From Natronosalvus rutilus (GTDB lineage Archaea; Halobacteriota; Halobacteria; Halobacteriales; Natrialbaceae): DNA of 64,000 bases. The position numbers and the translations under genes are program-made. The notes beneath the pieces are model-generated. The model saw nothing but the letters and a program-made list of their open reading frames with translations. It made no database searches and was not told the origin of the DNA. The stretch covers positions 124,001 through 188,000 of the forward strand of contig NZ_CP100355.1 in NCBI RefSeq assembly GCF_024204665.1, given 5' to 3'. Shown here one piece after another: positions 44,080 through 52,662 of the stretch. Numbering within the stretch: the first letter of the stretch is position 1; each line of letters opens with the position of its first letter.

Positions 44080-45342
44080 TCACTCGGTCGCGAGCAGACC
44101 AGCGCAGACGAGCGTCGCGACGGCGACGGTCCCCGCGAGGAGCCAGAACGCCGGTCGGAAACCAGCGGTTTCAGAGAGGACGCCGACGACGGCAGGGGCG
44201 ACCGCACCCGCGCCCATTAGCAACGTTCGGACGACGCCGAGGCTGCCGCCGGCGATCGAGTCGGGAATCGTCTGTACGAGGTAGGCCCCGCGGACGGGCC
44301 GAAAGCCGTGGGATCCCAGGCCGATCCCGACGAGCGCAATACCCAGCGCGAGCGCGGATCCGGTTCCCGTGAGCGCAACGAACGCGACCGTGGCAGCCGT
44401 GGCCAGCGCCAGCGCGGCGACGATTACCGGCAGCGTGCCGACCCGGTCGCTGAGTTCGCCGCTCGCGAGCTGAACGACGCTGACGGCGAACAGGGCGCCG
44501 TAGAGGAGGTTCGCCGTAGCCGACTCAAGGCCGGCCTCGTTCGTCAGGTACAGCGGGGCGAACGCGACGAGGCCGTTGTAGGTGAACGAGAAACAGATCG
44601 TCGCGAGGACGAACGCGGTGAATCGACGGTCGCGAAACAGGCTCGCGTATCGGCGGAGGCCGGGGTCAGACGGTGAACTCGAGGCGTCCGTTCGAAAATC
44701 GCCGGAACTCGAGTCGACGCCTCGAGCAGCCCCCGGCAACCGCTTCGGCACCCGAACGAGAAAGAGCGCCCCCAGGACGAGTCCGACCGCGCCGGCGACG
44801 AGAAAGAGGAGTCGCCAGCCGGGGACCGCGAGGGACAGCCCCGCGGCGAGGACGACCGCGGTCGGGGCCACGACGCCCGCGTAGGTGCCGAGCGTGTCGA
44901 GAAAGCCCAGCGCGCGACCCGTCCGCTCCGGGTAGGCCCGCGACAGCAGGCGGACGGCGACGGTCTTGTGCGCGCCGGTTCCGGCCCCCATGACGAGCAT
45001 CGCGCCCACGAGCACGACGAAGGGGGAGTCGACGACCAGGACGAGCGCCCCGGCAGAAGCGAGGACGACGCCGCCGACGATCACCGTCACAGCGCCGATT
45101 CGGTCGGCGAGCACGCCCGAGGGGAACTGCATGGCGGCGTAGACGAGCATGAAGCCGGTGAACGCGGTGCCGAGGACGGCGTTCGAGACCCCGTAGCTCG
45201 CCTGGAAGGCGTCGAACAGAGGCGGGAAGGCGTACCGGAGGAACTTCGCGAGAAACCAGATCAGGGCGGTCAGGACGAGTGCGTCGTAGCGGGCGAGCCC
45301 CGCCAGCGAGGATCGCGACAGCACCGCCCCGACTCGAGCCAT
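44080..45342 (-). CDS. Major facilitator superfamily transporter
   Basis: 420 residues from the ATG at 45342, about 12 membrane helices in two halves with a charged loop (DSSSGDFRTDASSSPSDPG) at the centre. The loop 2 motif is GVLADRIGAVTVIVGG, the standard MFS G-x-x-x-D-R type, with RTGRALGFLDTLGTYAG and a second half GELSDRVGTLPVI. Substrate unknown. An upstream ATG at 45378 is alternative, but the sequence before 45342 is minisatellite-derived. Confidence 0.88.
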   Translation of the reverse strand: MARVGAVLSRSSLAGLARYDALVLTALIWFLAKFLRYAFPPLFDAFQASYGVSNAVLGTAFTGFMLVYAAMQFPSGVLADRIGAVTVIVGGVVLASAGALVLVVDSPFVVLVGAMLVMGAGTGAHKTVAVRLLSRAYPERTGRALGFLDTLGTYAGVVAPTAVVLAAGLSLAVPGWRLLFLVAGAVGLVLGALFLVRVPKRLPGAARGVDSSSGDFRTDASSSPSDPGLRRYASLFRDRRFTAFVLATICFSFTYNGLVAFAPLYLTNEAGLESATANLLYGALFAVSVVQLASGELSDRVGTLPVIVAALALATAATVAFVALTGTGSALALGIALVGIGLGSHGFRPVRGAYLVQTIPDSIAGGSLGVVRTLLMGAGAVAPAVVGVLSETAGFRPAFWLLAGTVAVATLVCAGLLATE

Positions 45343-45384
45343 TTTCCGACCCTCGGCGGGCCAGCCACGAGTACGCATCGGTTG

Positions 45385-45438
45385 CGGCAGCAGGCGTTCG
45401 TTCGCCAGCAAGCGTTCGTTCCGCAGCGGGCACTCGTT
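45385..45438 (-). repeat. 18-bp tandem repeat, three clear copies
   Basis: Units 45385-45402, 45403-45420 and 45421-45438 follow cggcagcaggcgttcgtt with a few changes; degenerate partial copies continue to ~45470. The array lies just upstream of the MFS start and could extend its N-terminus if an upstream start were used. Confidence 0.7.
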
Positions 45439-45509
45439 CGACCGCGAGTTCGTCCGGCAGCGAGTTCAGCCGTGGCTGCACTGGTAAACGGTGGAGACCA
45501 CCCGAGCGC

Positions 45510-46133
45510 CTACTCCGTCGTCTGGGAGTACTCCGCCACCCACTCCTTCAGCGTGATCCCCATCGTCGCCTGGGTGATCGCGTTCGAACTCGCCGAGTTG
45601 GCGCTCTTGACCAGTTCCGCCTCGAGCGTCCGGGTCGGCACCTCCCCGAGGAAGTGGGGGATCGCCCGCTGGACTGCGAGCGGACAGCCGACCTCGTGAG
45701 CCAGCGCGTACCCCGAAATCGAGTGGGGAATCTCCTCGCTGCAGTAGGTCGGATCGGGGTCGACCAGGTCGTCGTCGACGAAGTCGACGTACTCGTAACA
45801 CTTGCCCACGTCGTGGAGCAGACAGGCCGCGACCAGGACGTCCTCGTCGGGGTCGGCGCCGTGGAACTCGCGCTGGATTTCGGCGGACTCGAGGGCGACT
45901 TTCGTCGTCCCGCGGACGTGCTCGACGTTGTCGACCTCGTGGATGTTCCAGGCGTAGGGGACGTCGTGGATATCCTGCCAGCCCCCGCGCTCGAGCGCCA
46001 GAGTCCAGGCCTCGACGACCTGCTCACGGAGGGTGTCGTCCGCGATGGCCTCGAGTTCGGGGAAGGCCTCGCGGACCTGCGATTCGTACTCGGATTCGGA
46101 GCCCCCGCCAGACTCCGGGTCGGAATTGGTCAT
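45510..46133 (-). CDS. HD-domain hydrolase
   Basis: 207 residues. HD signature: a leading His in IHEVDNVEHV, then the His-Asp pair LLHDVGKCYEYVD and a later His in IPHSISGYALAHEVG. HD proteins are metal-dependent phosphohydrolases acting on nucleotides. An acidic Ser/Gly/Glu-rich N-terminus (residues 1-20) precedes the fold. It begins three bases after the stop of the tandem EthD gene on the minus strand, so the two are likely one transcript. Confidence 0.88.
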   Translation of the reverse strand: MTNSDPESGGGSESEYESQVREAFPELEAIADDTLREQVVEAWTLALERGGWQDIHDVPYAWNIHEVDNVEHVRGTTKVALESAEIQREFHGADPDEDVLVAACLLHDVGKCYEYVDFVDDDLVDPDPTYCSEEIPHSISGYALAHEVGCPLAVQRAIPHFLGEVPTRTLEAELVKSANSASSNAITQATMGITLKEWVAEYSQTTE

Positions 46134-46136
46134 CCG

Positions 46137-46862
46137 TCAGTCTCCGTCCGTCCGGTCGACCTGCAGCGTCTCCTGGCCGATGAATCGCGGGCGTTCCTCG
46201 ATGGCGAGGAAGTTGTCCACGTCCTCGCGGGCCTCCTTCGCCTTTCCGCGGTCGGGATCGTAGTCGCGCGAATCCTCGCTCCCGAGGGCGTCGTAGAGTG
46301 CCTCGAGTTCCTCGAAATAGAGTTCCGCGATGCCGTCGAACTCCGCGTTCTCGGGGTCGGCGGGGAGAACGGTCGCGTAGCGGACGACGCCCTCGATGTC
46401 GCGGGCGATCGGGGTATGCTCGTTCTGCCAGTGGTCGACGAACTCCTCGTGGCTCATCCCTTCCTGGCGGACGAGGAACGCCGAGTGCTTGTACAGCCCC
46501 GTCGTGTCGCCGTCGGTCTCGTCCTTCTGAACGATCTCCTCGCCGATGAAGCGGGGGCGACCCTCGAGGTCGAGGAAGTTGTCCACGTCCGCGCGGGCCT
46601 CGACGGCGACCTCCTTCGTCGGGTCGTAGTCCCGGGAGCCGGAACTGCCCAGCGCGTCGTGGAGGTCCTCGAGCGTCTCGAAGTAGAGTTCGGCGAGGCC
46701 GTCGAACTCGGCGTGTTCGGGTTCGGTGGGGAGAACGGTCTGGTAGCGGACGACGCCCTCGATGTCGCGGGCGATCGGGGTATGCTCGTTCTGCCAGTAG
46801 TCGACGAACTCCTCGTGGCTGAGGTCGTCCTTCCGGACCAGCAACGCGACGTGTTTGTACAT
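46137..46862 (-). CDS. Tandem EthD/dimeric alpha-beta barrel protein
   Basis: 241 residues built from two near-identical EthD-type ferredoxin-like domains (residues ~1-110 and ~122-235), each with SHEEFVD(Y/H)WQNEHTPIAR, VVRY(Q/A)TVLP and RPRFIG. EthD domains form dimeric barrels and can act as monooxygenase-like or sensor proteins; fusion of two domains makes an internal pseudo-dimer. The first repeat is slightly more diverged than the second. The gene likely starts the operon with the HD hydrolase. DNA identity of the repeats is notable. Confidence 0.9.
   Translation of the reverse strand: MYKHVALLVRKDDLSHEEFVDYWQNEHTPIARDIEGVVRYQTVLPTEPEHAEFDGLAELYFETLEDLHDALGSSGSRDYDPTKEVAVEARADVDNFLDLEGRPRFIGEEIVQKDETDGDTTGLYKHSAFLVRQEGMSHEEFVDHWQNEHTPIARDIEGVVRYATVLPADPENAEFDGIAELYFEELEALYDALGSEDSRDYDPDRGKAKEAREDVDNFLAIEERPRFIGQETLQVDRTDGD
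46378..46820 (-). repeat. Nearly identical 77-base segments in the two EthD repeats
   Basis: 46378-46454 and 46744-46820 match at 76 of 77 bases although the flanking repeat sequence is less alike. The segment encodes the HEEFVDxWQNEHTPIARDI stretch of both domains. This points to a recent duplication or local gene conversion. Confidence 0.8.
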
Positions 46863-47093
46863 ACGTCTCGAGAGACGGCGCGTTCGCTCAAAAAAGGTGA
46901 GGAACCGCGTCGGGGTCGTGCGTGCCGCGAGTGGGGGTCGTCCGTGCCGCCGCCGGGGGTGGCGGCCGGGCGCTTCCGTGGTCGTCAGATCGACAAAAAT
47001 GAGGCCCGAGACCGGCCGGTAGGATTAACCCCGTCGCGCTCGGCTTCTCGAGCGAACGCCGCGGACGACCAGCCCCGGCACGGTCCCGAGATC

Positions 47094-47861
47094 ATGGCTC
47101 GCACCGCCCTCGTCCACCTCGTCCTCTTCATCGCGGTCGTGAGCGTCGCCACCCTCGCCGTCGGCGTGCTCGTCACCGAATCCGGGCTCTACGCGGACGC
47201 CCTCGAAGACGAGAGCGAACGCGAGCGCGCCGTCCTGGAGACCGAACTGACGATCGTCAACGATCCCGAATCGGGCGCGACTTACGACGGGAACGGAACG
47301 ACCACGATCTACGTCAAGAACGTCGGCGGGAAGACCCTCGAGCCCGACGACCTCGAGGTCGTCCTCGACGGCGAGTACGTCACCGCACCGGAAACCAGGG
47401 TCGTCGACGGCGACCGCTGGCGCGAGGGGACGGTCCTCGAAGTGACGATCGACCGTCCGCTCGAGCGTGGCGATCACCGCGTCGCCGTCTCCCTCGACGA
47501 GGCGCGGGAAACGCTCGAGTTCGCCCACCGCGTCGTCTTCTGGCTCGACAGCCAGCCGCCAGCGACGTGTTCGGCCGACGAGTGCGTCGTCAACACCAGC
47601 GAGGAGACCCTGACGCTGACGATGGGAACCGATCCCCTCGAGGAAGGCGTCGACGTGACCTACTCGCTGAACGACTCCGCGAACGAAAACGTCACGTTCG
47701 AACGCACCACGGGGACGACGGACTCGAATGGCGAGAACGCCACCGTACTCGACTTTAGCCCGCTGGCCAACGAGACCGACGTCTCCGAATCGGTGCTGGT
47801 GACCGTCGACGCGGGCTGGGATACGCAGACGTTGGTCGTCCGGATCGAGTCCGAGAGGTGA
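47094..47861 (+). CDS. FlaG/archaellin-like secreted protein
   Basis: 255 residues from the ATG at 47094. An N-terminal hydrophobic helix (VHLVLFIAVVSVATLAVGVL) is followed by a FlaG-like beta-rich domain: TTIYVKNVGGKTLEPDDLEV, VVLDGEYVT and a second beta region rich in charged residues. FlaG proteins bind the S-layer and stabilise the archaellum motor. No archaellum genes are in the window, so it may be an orphan or a related surface protein. Length exceeds typical FlaG (~150 residues). Confidence 0.75.
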   Translation: MARTALVHLVLFIAVVSVATLAVGVLVTESGLYADALEDESERERAVLETELTIVNDPESGATYDGNGTTTIYVKNVGGKTLEPDDLEVVLDGEYVTAPETRVVDGDRWREGTVLEVTIDRPLERGDHRVAVSLDEARETLEFAHRVVFWLDSQPPATCSADECVVNTSEETLTLTMGTDPLEEGVDVTYSLNDSANENVTFERTTGTTDSNGENATVLDFSPLANETDVSESVLVTVDAGWDTQTLVVRIESER

Positions 47862-47939
47862 CGGCCTTCGCCGCCTGCAGCGCTATTGACCGCCACCCGC
47901 TTGCAAAGCGGTTATTCGACCGGCCGTTGAGCGTCACCT

Positions 47940-49550
47940 GTGCGACTCGTCCAGCTATCGGTTCCGGAGGGAAAACTCGAGGCCGTCCGCAAGGCCCTCG
48001 ACGAGGACGACCTCCCCTACGTCATCACGGACGAAACCAGCGGCCGCGGCCACGAGGCGCTCGTCTACATTCCGCTGCCGACGGGGATGGTCGAATCGAC
48101 GCTCGATACGCTACGCGCCCGTGGCATCGGCGAGGACGCCTACACGGTCGTCGTGGACGCCGAGACGGTCATTTCCGAGGAGTTCGACGCGCTCCAGGAC
48201 GAGAACGACGCCGGGGACGTCGAGTCCGAGCGCATCTCGAGACAGGAGCTACGGACCGAGGCCGCCGAACTGACGCCGCCGCTCGACGTATTCGTCGTGA
48301 TGACGGTCGTCAGCACCATCGTTGCCACGGCGGGGCTCCTCCTCGACTCGGCGGCCGTCGTCGTCGGCTCGATGGTGATCGCGCCGCTGATCGGGCCCGC
48401 CCTGGGTGCGAGCGTCGGCTCCGTGATCAACGACGAGGAACTGCTCACCAAGAGCGTCAAGTACCAGCTTCTCGGAGTCACCCTGGCGATCGTCGCGGCG
48501 GCGGTCTTCGCCTGGCTCGTCAGGCTGGGGAACATCGTGCCTCCGGGACTCGCCATCAGCGGCGTCGGCGAAATCGAAGAGCGCCTCACCCCGGACCTGC
48601 TCTCGCTGGCCGTCGCGCTCGGGGCCGGCGTCGCCGGCGTGGTGAGCATCACGACGGGCATCTCCGTGGCCCTCGTCGGGGTCATGATCGCCGCCGCCCT
48701 CATCCCGCCGGCGGCCGCGGCCGGCATCGCCATCGCCTGGGGCGAACCGATGGCCGCCGTCGGCTCGACCGTCCTCGTCCTCGTGAACGTCCTCTCGGTG
48801 AACCTCGCCGGACTCCTCACCCTCTGGTACGCTGGCTACCGACCCGAACGGCTCTTCGATCGAGGCCTCGCCGAGCGCCGCGTTCGCAAACAGGTCGTTG
48901 GCCTGATCGTCGTCGTCCTTATCTTCTCGACGTTTCTGGGTGGGATCACCTACTCGAACTTCACAACGGCCACCTTCGAGGACGACGCCCGCACCGAAAC
49001 CGAGGAACTGCTCGAGCAAGAGCAGTACGCGGCCTACGAACTCATCGCCCTCGAGATCGAACTCACCGACGACTTCCCCTTCCGCGGGCCCGAACGGGTG
49101 ATCGTCACCATCGGCGGCCCGCCCCAGGACGCCCCGCTCGAGATCGCGACCGACCTCGAGGAACGCATCTCGGCACAGACCGACGACCCCGTCGCGGTCG
49201 ACGTCCGATACGTCGACCTCATCTCCATCGGTCCGCAAAACGACAGTGACGAAGAGGCGGCCGACGGCGACGAGACGGGACTCGACGAAGATGAGACGAC
49301 GTCGCTTCAGCAACCCGTGTCGCATCAACAACCGGCGTCGATCCAGCAACCTGTGTCGCATCAACAACCGGCGTCGATCCAGCAACCTGTGTCGCATCAA
49401 CAACCGGCGTCACTCGAGGCACACGAGCGAACGCGGGAAGGGAAAGCCAGTCAGCGATCTCGAGACGGCAACTTCGGTTCGTATCCGATAGCGTCGACGG
49501 CGGCCTCGAGCACCGCGTCGACGTTCTCGCCGGTCTCGACACTCATGTAG
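47940..49550 (+). CDS. DUF389 membrane protein with Gln-rich repeat tail
   Basis: 536 residues. An N-terminal ACT-like domain (residues 1-70) precedes the DUF389 helices (residues ~115-340) with LIGPALGASVGSVINDEELL and ITTGISVALVGVMIAAALIPP. A cytoplasmic domain follows to residue ~435. The tail then carries three 12-residue repeats (QQPVSHQQPAS(I/L)) and ends antisense to the C-terminus of the convergent GTPase gene. Repeat DNA is lower in GC than its surroundings. DUF389 proteins are predicted transporters. The final ~45 residues are probably an accidental extension. Confidence 0.85.
   Translation: MRLVQLSVPEGKLEAVRKALDEDDLPYVITDETSGRGHEALVYIPLPTGMVESTLDTLRARGIGEDAYTVVVDAETVISEEFDALQDENDAGDVESERISRQELRTEAAELTPPLDVFVVMTVVSTIVATAGLLLDSAAVVVGSMVIAPLIGPALGASVGSVINDEELLTKSVKYQLLGVTLAIVAAAVFAWLVRLGNIVPPGLAISGVGEIEERLTPDLLSLAVALGAGVAGVVSITTGISVALVGVMIAAALIPPAAAAGIAIAWGEPMAAVGSTVLVLVNVLSVNLAGLLTLWYAGYRPERLFDRGLAERRVRKQVVGLIVVVLIFSTFLGGITYSNFTTATFEDDARTETEELLEQEQYAAYELIALEIELTDDFPFRGPERVIVTIGGPPQDAPLEIATDLEERISAQTDDPVAVDVRYVDLISIGPQNDSDEEAADGDETGLDEDETTSLQQPVSHQQPASIQQPVSHQQPASIQQPVSHQQPASLEAHERTREGKASQRSRDGNFGSYPIASTAASSTASTFSPVSTLM
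49308..49415 (+). repeat. 36-bp coding repeat, three copies
   Basis: Units 49308-49343, 49344-49379 and 49380-49415 start cagcaacc(c/t)gtgtcgcat and differ by only one to a few bases. They encode Gln-Gln-Pro-Val-Ser-His-Gln-Gln-Pro-Ala-Ser-Ile/Leu at the end of the DUF389 protein. Confidence 0.9.
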
Positions 49551-50419
49551 AAGTCGGCCTCGACGTCGCGTGAGCGGTCGGCCTTGTTACAGACCGTGAA
49601 CACCGGCAGGTCCGCGAACTGGTCGGCGATGGCGTCGCGCAACTCGAGTTGGTCCGCGAGCGGGTAGCCACACTCTTCGCTGGCGTCGACGAAGACGAGG
49701 ACGCAGTCGCCGAGGTGCTCGAGGGCGCTGACGGCCTGGGACTCGATCTCGTTTCGCTCCTGTGGCGGCCGGTCGAGCAGCCCCGGCGTGTCGACGATCT
49801 GATGGCGGATGTGATCGCTGGTGAAGTGACCCAGGCCGATCCCCCGCGTCGTGAACGGGTAGGCGGCGGTCTCGCCGCGAGCGTTGGTGACGGCGTTGAC
49901 GAACGAGGACTTGCCGACGTTGGGGTAGCCGGCGACGACGATGGTTGGCTCCTCGGGGTTGATCTCGGGCAGGTCCCGCAGGTCGTTGCGCGAGTCGTTG
50001 ATGTAGCGCAGTTCGTCGTCGACCTGCTCGACGATGTCCGCCAGGCGGGCGAACGCTTGCTTGCGGTACTTCCTGGCCGTGTCGACGTCCGTCTTGCGCA
50101 GCTTCGGCTGGTACTCCTGGTGGATCTCGCGGGTCTTTCGGCTGGCCCACATCACCTCCGAGAGGCTCTGGCGAAGGCGGTCGACGTCAACGATAGCGTC
50201 GGCCAGCTCCTCGTAGAACGGGTGGACGTCGTACTCGAAGTCCGGCCAGGAGGTGACGACGTTCTCGAGGTTGTCCGAGAGGATGTTCGCCGCCGTCTGG
50301 AGCATCGACTGCTGGGCGTCGAGCCCCTTCTGGGCCCGACCGGCCCGTGAAGCCCGGGAGAACGCCTTGTCGATCAGCTCTTCCGACGTGGGCGTGGTCG
50401 GAAGGTCTTCGAAAATCAT
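49451..50419 (-). CDS. Nog1/Obg-like GTPase
   Basis: 322 residues from the ATG at 50419 (MIFEDLPTTPTSEELIDKAF). After an N-terminal helical region (residues 1-155, with RKTREIHQEYQPKLRKT) come GTPase motifs: G1 GYPNVGKSS, G2 region AYPFTTRGIGLG, G3 DTPGLLD and G4 NKADR. This order is that of archaeal Nog1-type GTPases, linked to large ribosomal subunit assembly. Its 3' end overlaps the convergent DUF389 frame by 100 bases (49451-49550). An adjacent ATG at 50425 is the alternative start. Confidence 0.93.
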   Translation of the reverse strand: MIFEDLPTTPTSEELIDKAFSRASRAGRAQKGLDAQQSMLQTAANILSDNLENVVTSWPDFEYDVHPFYEELADAIVDVDRLRQSLSEVMWASRKTREIHQEYQPKLRKTDVDTARKYRKQAFARLADIVEQVDDELRYINDSRNDLRDLPEINPEEPTIVVAGYPNVGKSSFVNAVTNARGETAAYPFTTRGIGLGHFTSDHIRHQIVDTPGLLDRPPQERNEIESQAVSALEHLGDCVLVFVDASEECGYPLADQLELRDAIADQFADLPVFTVCNKADRSRDVEADFYMSVETGENVDAVLEAAVDAIGYEPKLPSRDR

Positions 50420-50569
50420 ACGCATACTAGCGGCAGGGAGCGTAAAAGGTCGTTCGATACGCGACGGGTCGCTCCCGGGCTCGAAGCGACGCAATCTCGA
50501 GCGGTTCGCCCCCGCCGCTGTCACCGTTGGTCTCGAATTCGCGGATCAACAGTCGGTTCCGGCGGACGA

Positions 50570-50574
50570 TATAT
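50570..50574 (+). promoter_or_regulatory. TATA box of the DUF5518-like gene
   Basis: The core tatat within cgatatatgc is 28 bases before the ATG at 50600. Confidence 0.55.
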
Positions 50575-50599
50575 GCGCCTCGAGCCCCTCACTCCCGGT

Positions 50600-50971
50600 A
50601 TGACCGACTGGCATGCGGCTGGCATCGGATTCCTCACGATCGTCGTCCTGAGTGTCTTCGGCGTCGTCGCCCCCGGCCTCGGCCAGCTAACCGCCGGCCT
50701 GATCGGCGGGTTCGTCGCCGGCTACCTCGCCGGTGGTGGTCTCGGTTCCGGGTTCTGGCACGGATTGCTCGCCGGATCGCTCGGGGGCATCATCGCCGGC
50801 GTGATCCTGGGGCTCTTCGTCGCCGTCGCGGGCGTCGCGCTCGGCCCCGCCGGGGCCGCCATCTCGAGCGTGGCCGGCGCGGGAATATTCCTTGCCGCCG
50901 TCGTGCTCGCCCTCGTGATGGCGCTCGAGAGCGCCGTCGCTGGGGCACTTGGGGCCGCGATTAACAACTGA
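50600..50971 (+). CDS. Four-helix small membrane protein (DUF5518-like)
   Basis: 123 residues from the ATG at 50600. About four glycine-rich helices: GFLTIVVLSVFG, LIGGFVAGYLAGGG, LLAGSLGGIIAGVILG and IFLAAVVLALVMA. The glycine-zipper look is typical of the haloarchaeal DUF5518 family, whose function is unknown. It converges with the amidase gene. A TATA box at leaderless spacing supports this start rather than the one nine codons earlier. Confidence 0.75.
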   Translation: MTDWHAAGIGFLTIVVLSVFGVVAPGLGQLTAGLIGGFVAGYLAGGGLGSGFWHGLLAGSLGGIIAGVILGLFVAVAGVALGPAGAAISSVAGAGIFLAAVVLALVMALESAVAGALGAAINN

Positions 50972-51055
50972 GGCGGCTTCCAGATTGACACTCGAGCCGC
51001 GTCGGGCCGTCTGCAGGTAATTGCCGCGAGTGCCGTGGGAGGACGTGGCCGTGAA

Positions 51056-51906
51056 TCAGACCTCGAGCCACGGCTCGGCACACCAGCCCCAGATGTTGTC
51101 CGCCTCGAAGTGCAGCCCCCACCAGGTGTAGCCGTCGGCGGATTCGGGCCCATTCATGATCCGGCCGGCGGACCCCTCGGGCATCGTCGCGACGATGGTC
51201 GAGTCGGTGCCGGGCTGTTCGCGAGCGTTGAGGTTGGCCGTGGTGTAGACGGTCTGGTCCATCTCGAATTTTCCGTCACCACCGCCGCCGCCGTCGCCCA
51301 CGAAGTCCATCAGTCGCGACCCCGACCAGTCGGGTCCTGGACAGGCCGTCGCGTTCGAACTCGAGCAGTAGCTATTGGTCGGCGCGTGGCGGTGTTCGAT
51401 GATGCCACCGCTGGCGTTACACGGCGCCGACATCGACGTGTAGTAGTTTCTCGGGATGTCGTAGGTGTCCGCCAGGTAGTCGATGAGGGCCGCCGACTGC
51501 TGGTACATCGTGTCCGAAATGTACCCCTGTGATTCGGTCCACTCGTGTTCGATGCCGATCGCGCTCGAGTTGAAGCCGCTGGCGTGCCAGGCGACGTTCG
51601 ACTCGTCGACCATCTTCGTCGTGTGCCCGTCCGAGTTGCGGATCACGTAGTGGGCAGAGACGTTCGCGTCCGGGTTCTGGAACCAGCTGATCGCGCCCGA
51701 GTACGACCCGACCGTCGTGTGCACGACGATCCAGTTGATGTCGTTCACGCCGCGGTCCGCCCACGAGTAGTTGCTCGAGTCGGCCGCGACCCAGCGATCG
51801 CCCGGCTCCTCGGCCGCGAGTGCCGACGTCTGGTCGCCGCGAGCGATGCCGCGCCGCCGACCGAGAGGCCGGCCGCTTTCAGGAGTGTTCGCCTGTTTGC
51901 ATCCAT
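51056..51906 (-). pseudogene. N-acetylmuramoyl-L-alanine amidase with frameshifted Tat signal peptide
   Basis: The mature frame (from ~51835 to 51056) encodes an Amidase_2 (PGRP-like) domain with zinc ligands in IVVHTTVG, AWHASG and TACPGPDW, and NVSAHYVIRNSDG, followed by a Gly linker and an SH3b domain (NLNAREQPGTDSTIVAT). No start fits that frame. In another frame an ATG at 51906 begins a perfect Tat signal (MDANRRTLLKAAGLSVGG), with a TATA box at 51929-51937, 27 bases upstream. One missing base near 51830-51850 would join the two into 283 residues. It is either a real frameshift or a sequence error. Intact, it would be a secreted murein hydrolase. Confidence 0.8.
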
Positions 51907-51928
51907 TCGATCTCACACATAAGATGGT

Positions 51929-51937
51929 GAATAAATA
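51929..51937 (-). promoter_or_regulatory. TATA box of the amidase gene
   Basis: Minus-strand atttattc in an AT-rich patch is centred 27 bases before the ATG at 51906. This supports the Tat-signal start despite the frame break. Confidence 0.6.
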
Positions 51938-52093
51938 ATTTTTGTCTGGTACACTGTAGGAATTTTGGGCGTATGTCTGATATCGAGTGGCTGTCGGGGC
52001 TCGAGGGGACGCTACCGTTGCACGAGGACGGTACCGCTGACCGATCACCTACCATTATACGACGGCGCACGTACTGTCCGCCAGCGAAAACGC

Positions 52094-52597
52094 ATGTTCG
52101 ACGAGATCATGGAGAAATTCGAGGGATCGCCGAGCCAGCAGGCGGTCATCCGCCTCCTCCTGGAGCGGGGCTTCTCGGTCAACGACGAGGGCCGGGTCGT
52201 CTCGGGCGGAATCGAGATCCCCAACACGGGTATCGCTCGCGAAATCGACGTCGACCGGCGCGTCGTCGACTCGACGACGGACGTCATCCTGGAGGACCCC
52301 GAGTTGCGACGGATCTTCCAGAACATCTCGCAGGTGCCGAGCCTGATGGATCTGGCACCCGTCCTCGACCTGACGGTGCTCTCCGTCGAGGTCGCCGACG
52401 CCGAACAGGAAGGCATCGTCGCCTCGGTGACGGGGATTTTGGCCGACCACGGCATCTCGATACGCCAGACGATCAGCGAGGACCCGGAGTTCACCGACGA
52501 ACCCCGCCTCCACCTCGTCACCGACGAGGACCTGCCGGGCGAGGTCATCACCGACATCCGCGCGCTGTCGTTCGTGCGTTCGATCGAGTTGCAGTAG
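52094..52597 (+). CDS. ACT-domain regulator of amino acid metabolism
   Basis: 167 residues from the ATG at 52094. The N-terminal ~75 residues look like a winged helix (SPSQQAVIRLLLERGFSVND and IPNTGIAREIDVDRRVVDST), and residues ~95-165 form an ACT domain (TVLSVEVADAEQEGIVASVT, DHGISIRQTI, EVITDIRALSFV). This is the predicted-regulator group known as COG2150. It probably binds an amino acid and controls its target operon; the ligand is unknown. Confidence 0.85.
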   Translation: MFDEIMEKFEGSPSQQAVIRLLLERGFSVNDEGRVVSGGIEIPNTGIAREIDVDRRVVDSTTDVILEDPELRRIFQNISQVPSLMDLAPVLDLTVLSVEVADAEQEGIVASVTGILADHGISIRQTISEDPEFTDEPRLHLVTDEDLPGEVITDIRALSFVRSIELQ

Positions 52598-52662
52598 TTC
52601 GTTCGAGTCGTCGAGTTCCGGACCGCCTCGAGTCGCCGTCTCTGCGCCGATTCGTCCGCCGA

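Noticed and set aside
45279-47093. Long in-frame extension before the FlaG-like gene
   Set aside because: It is antisense to the HD and EthD genes; the signal helix begins at 47094.
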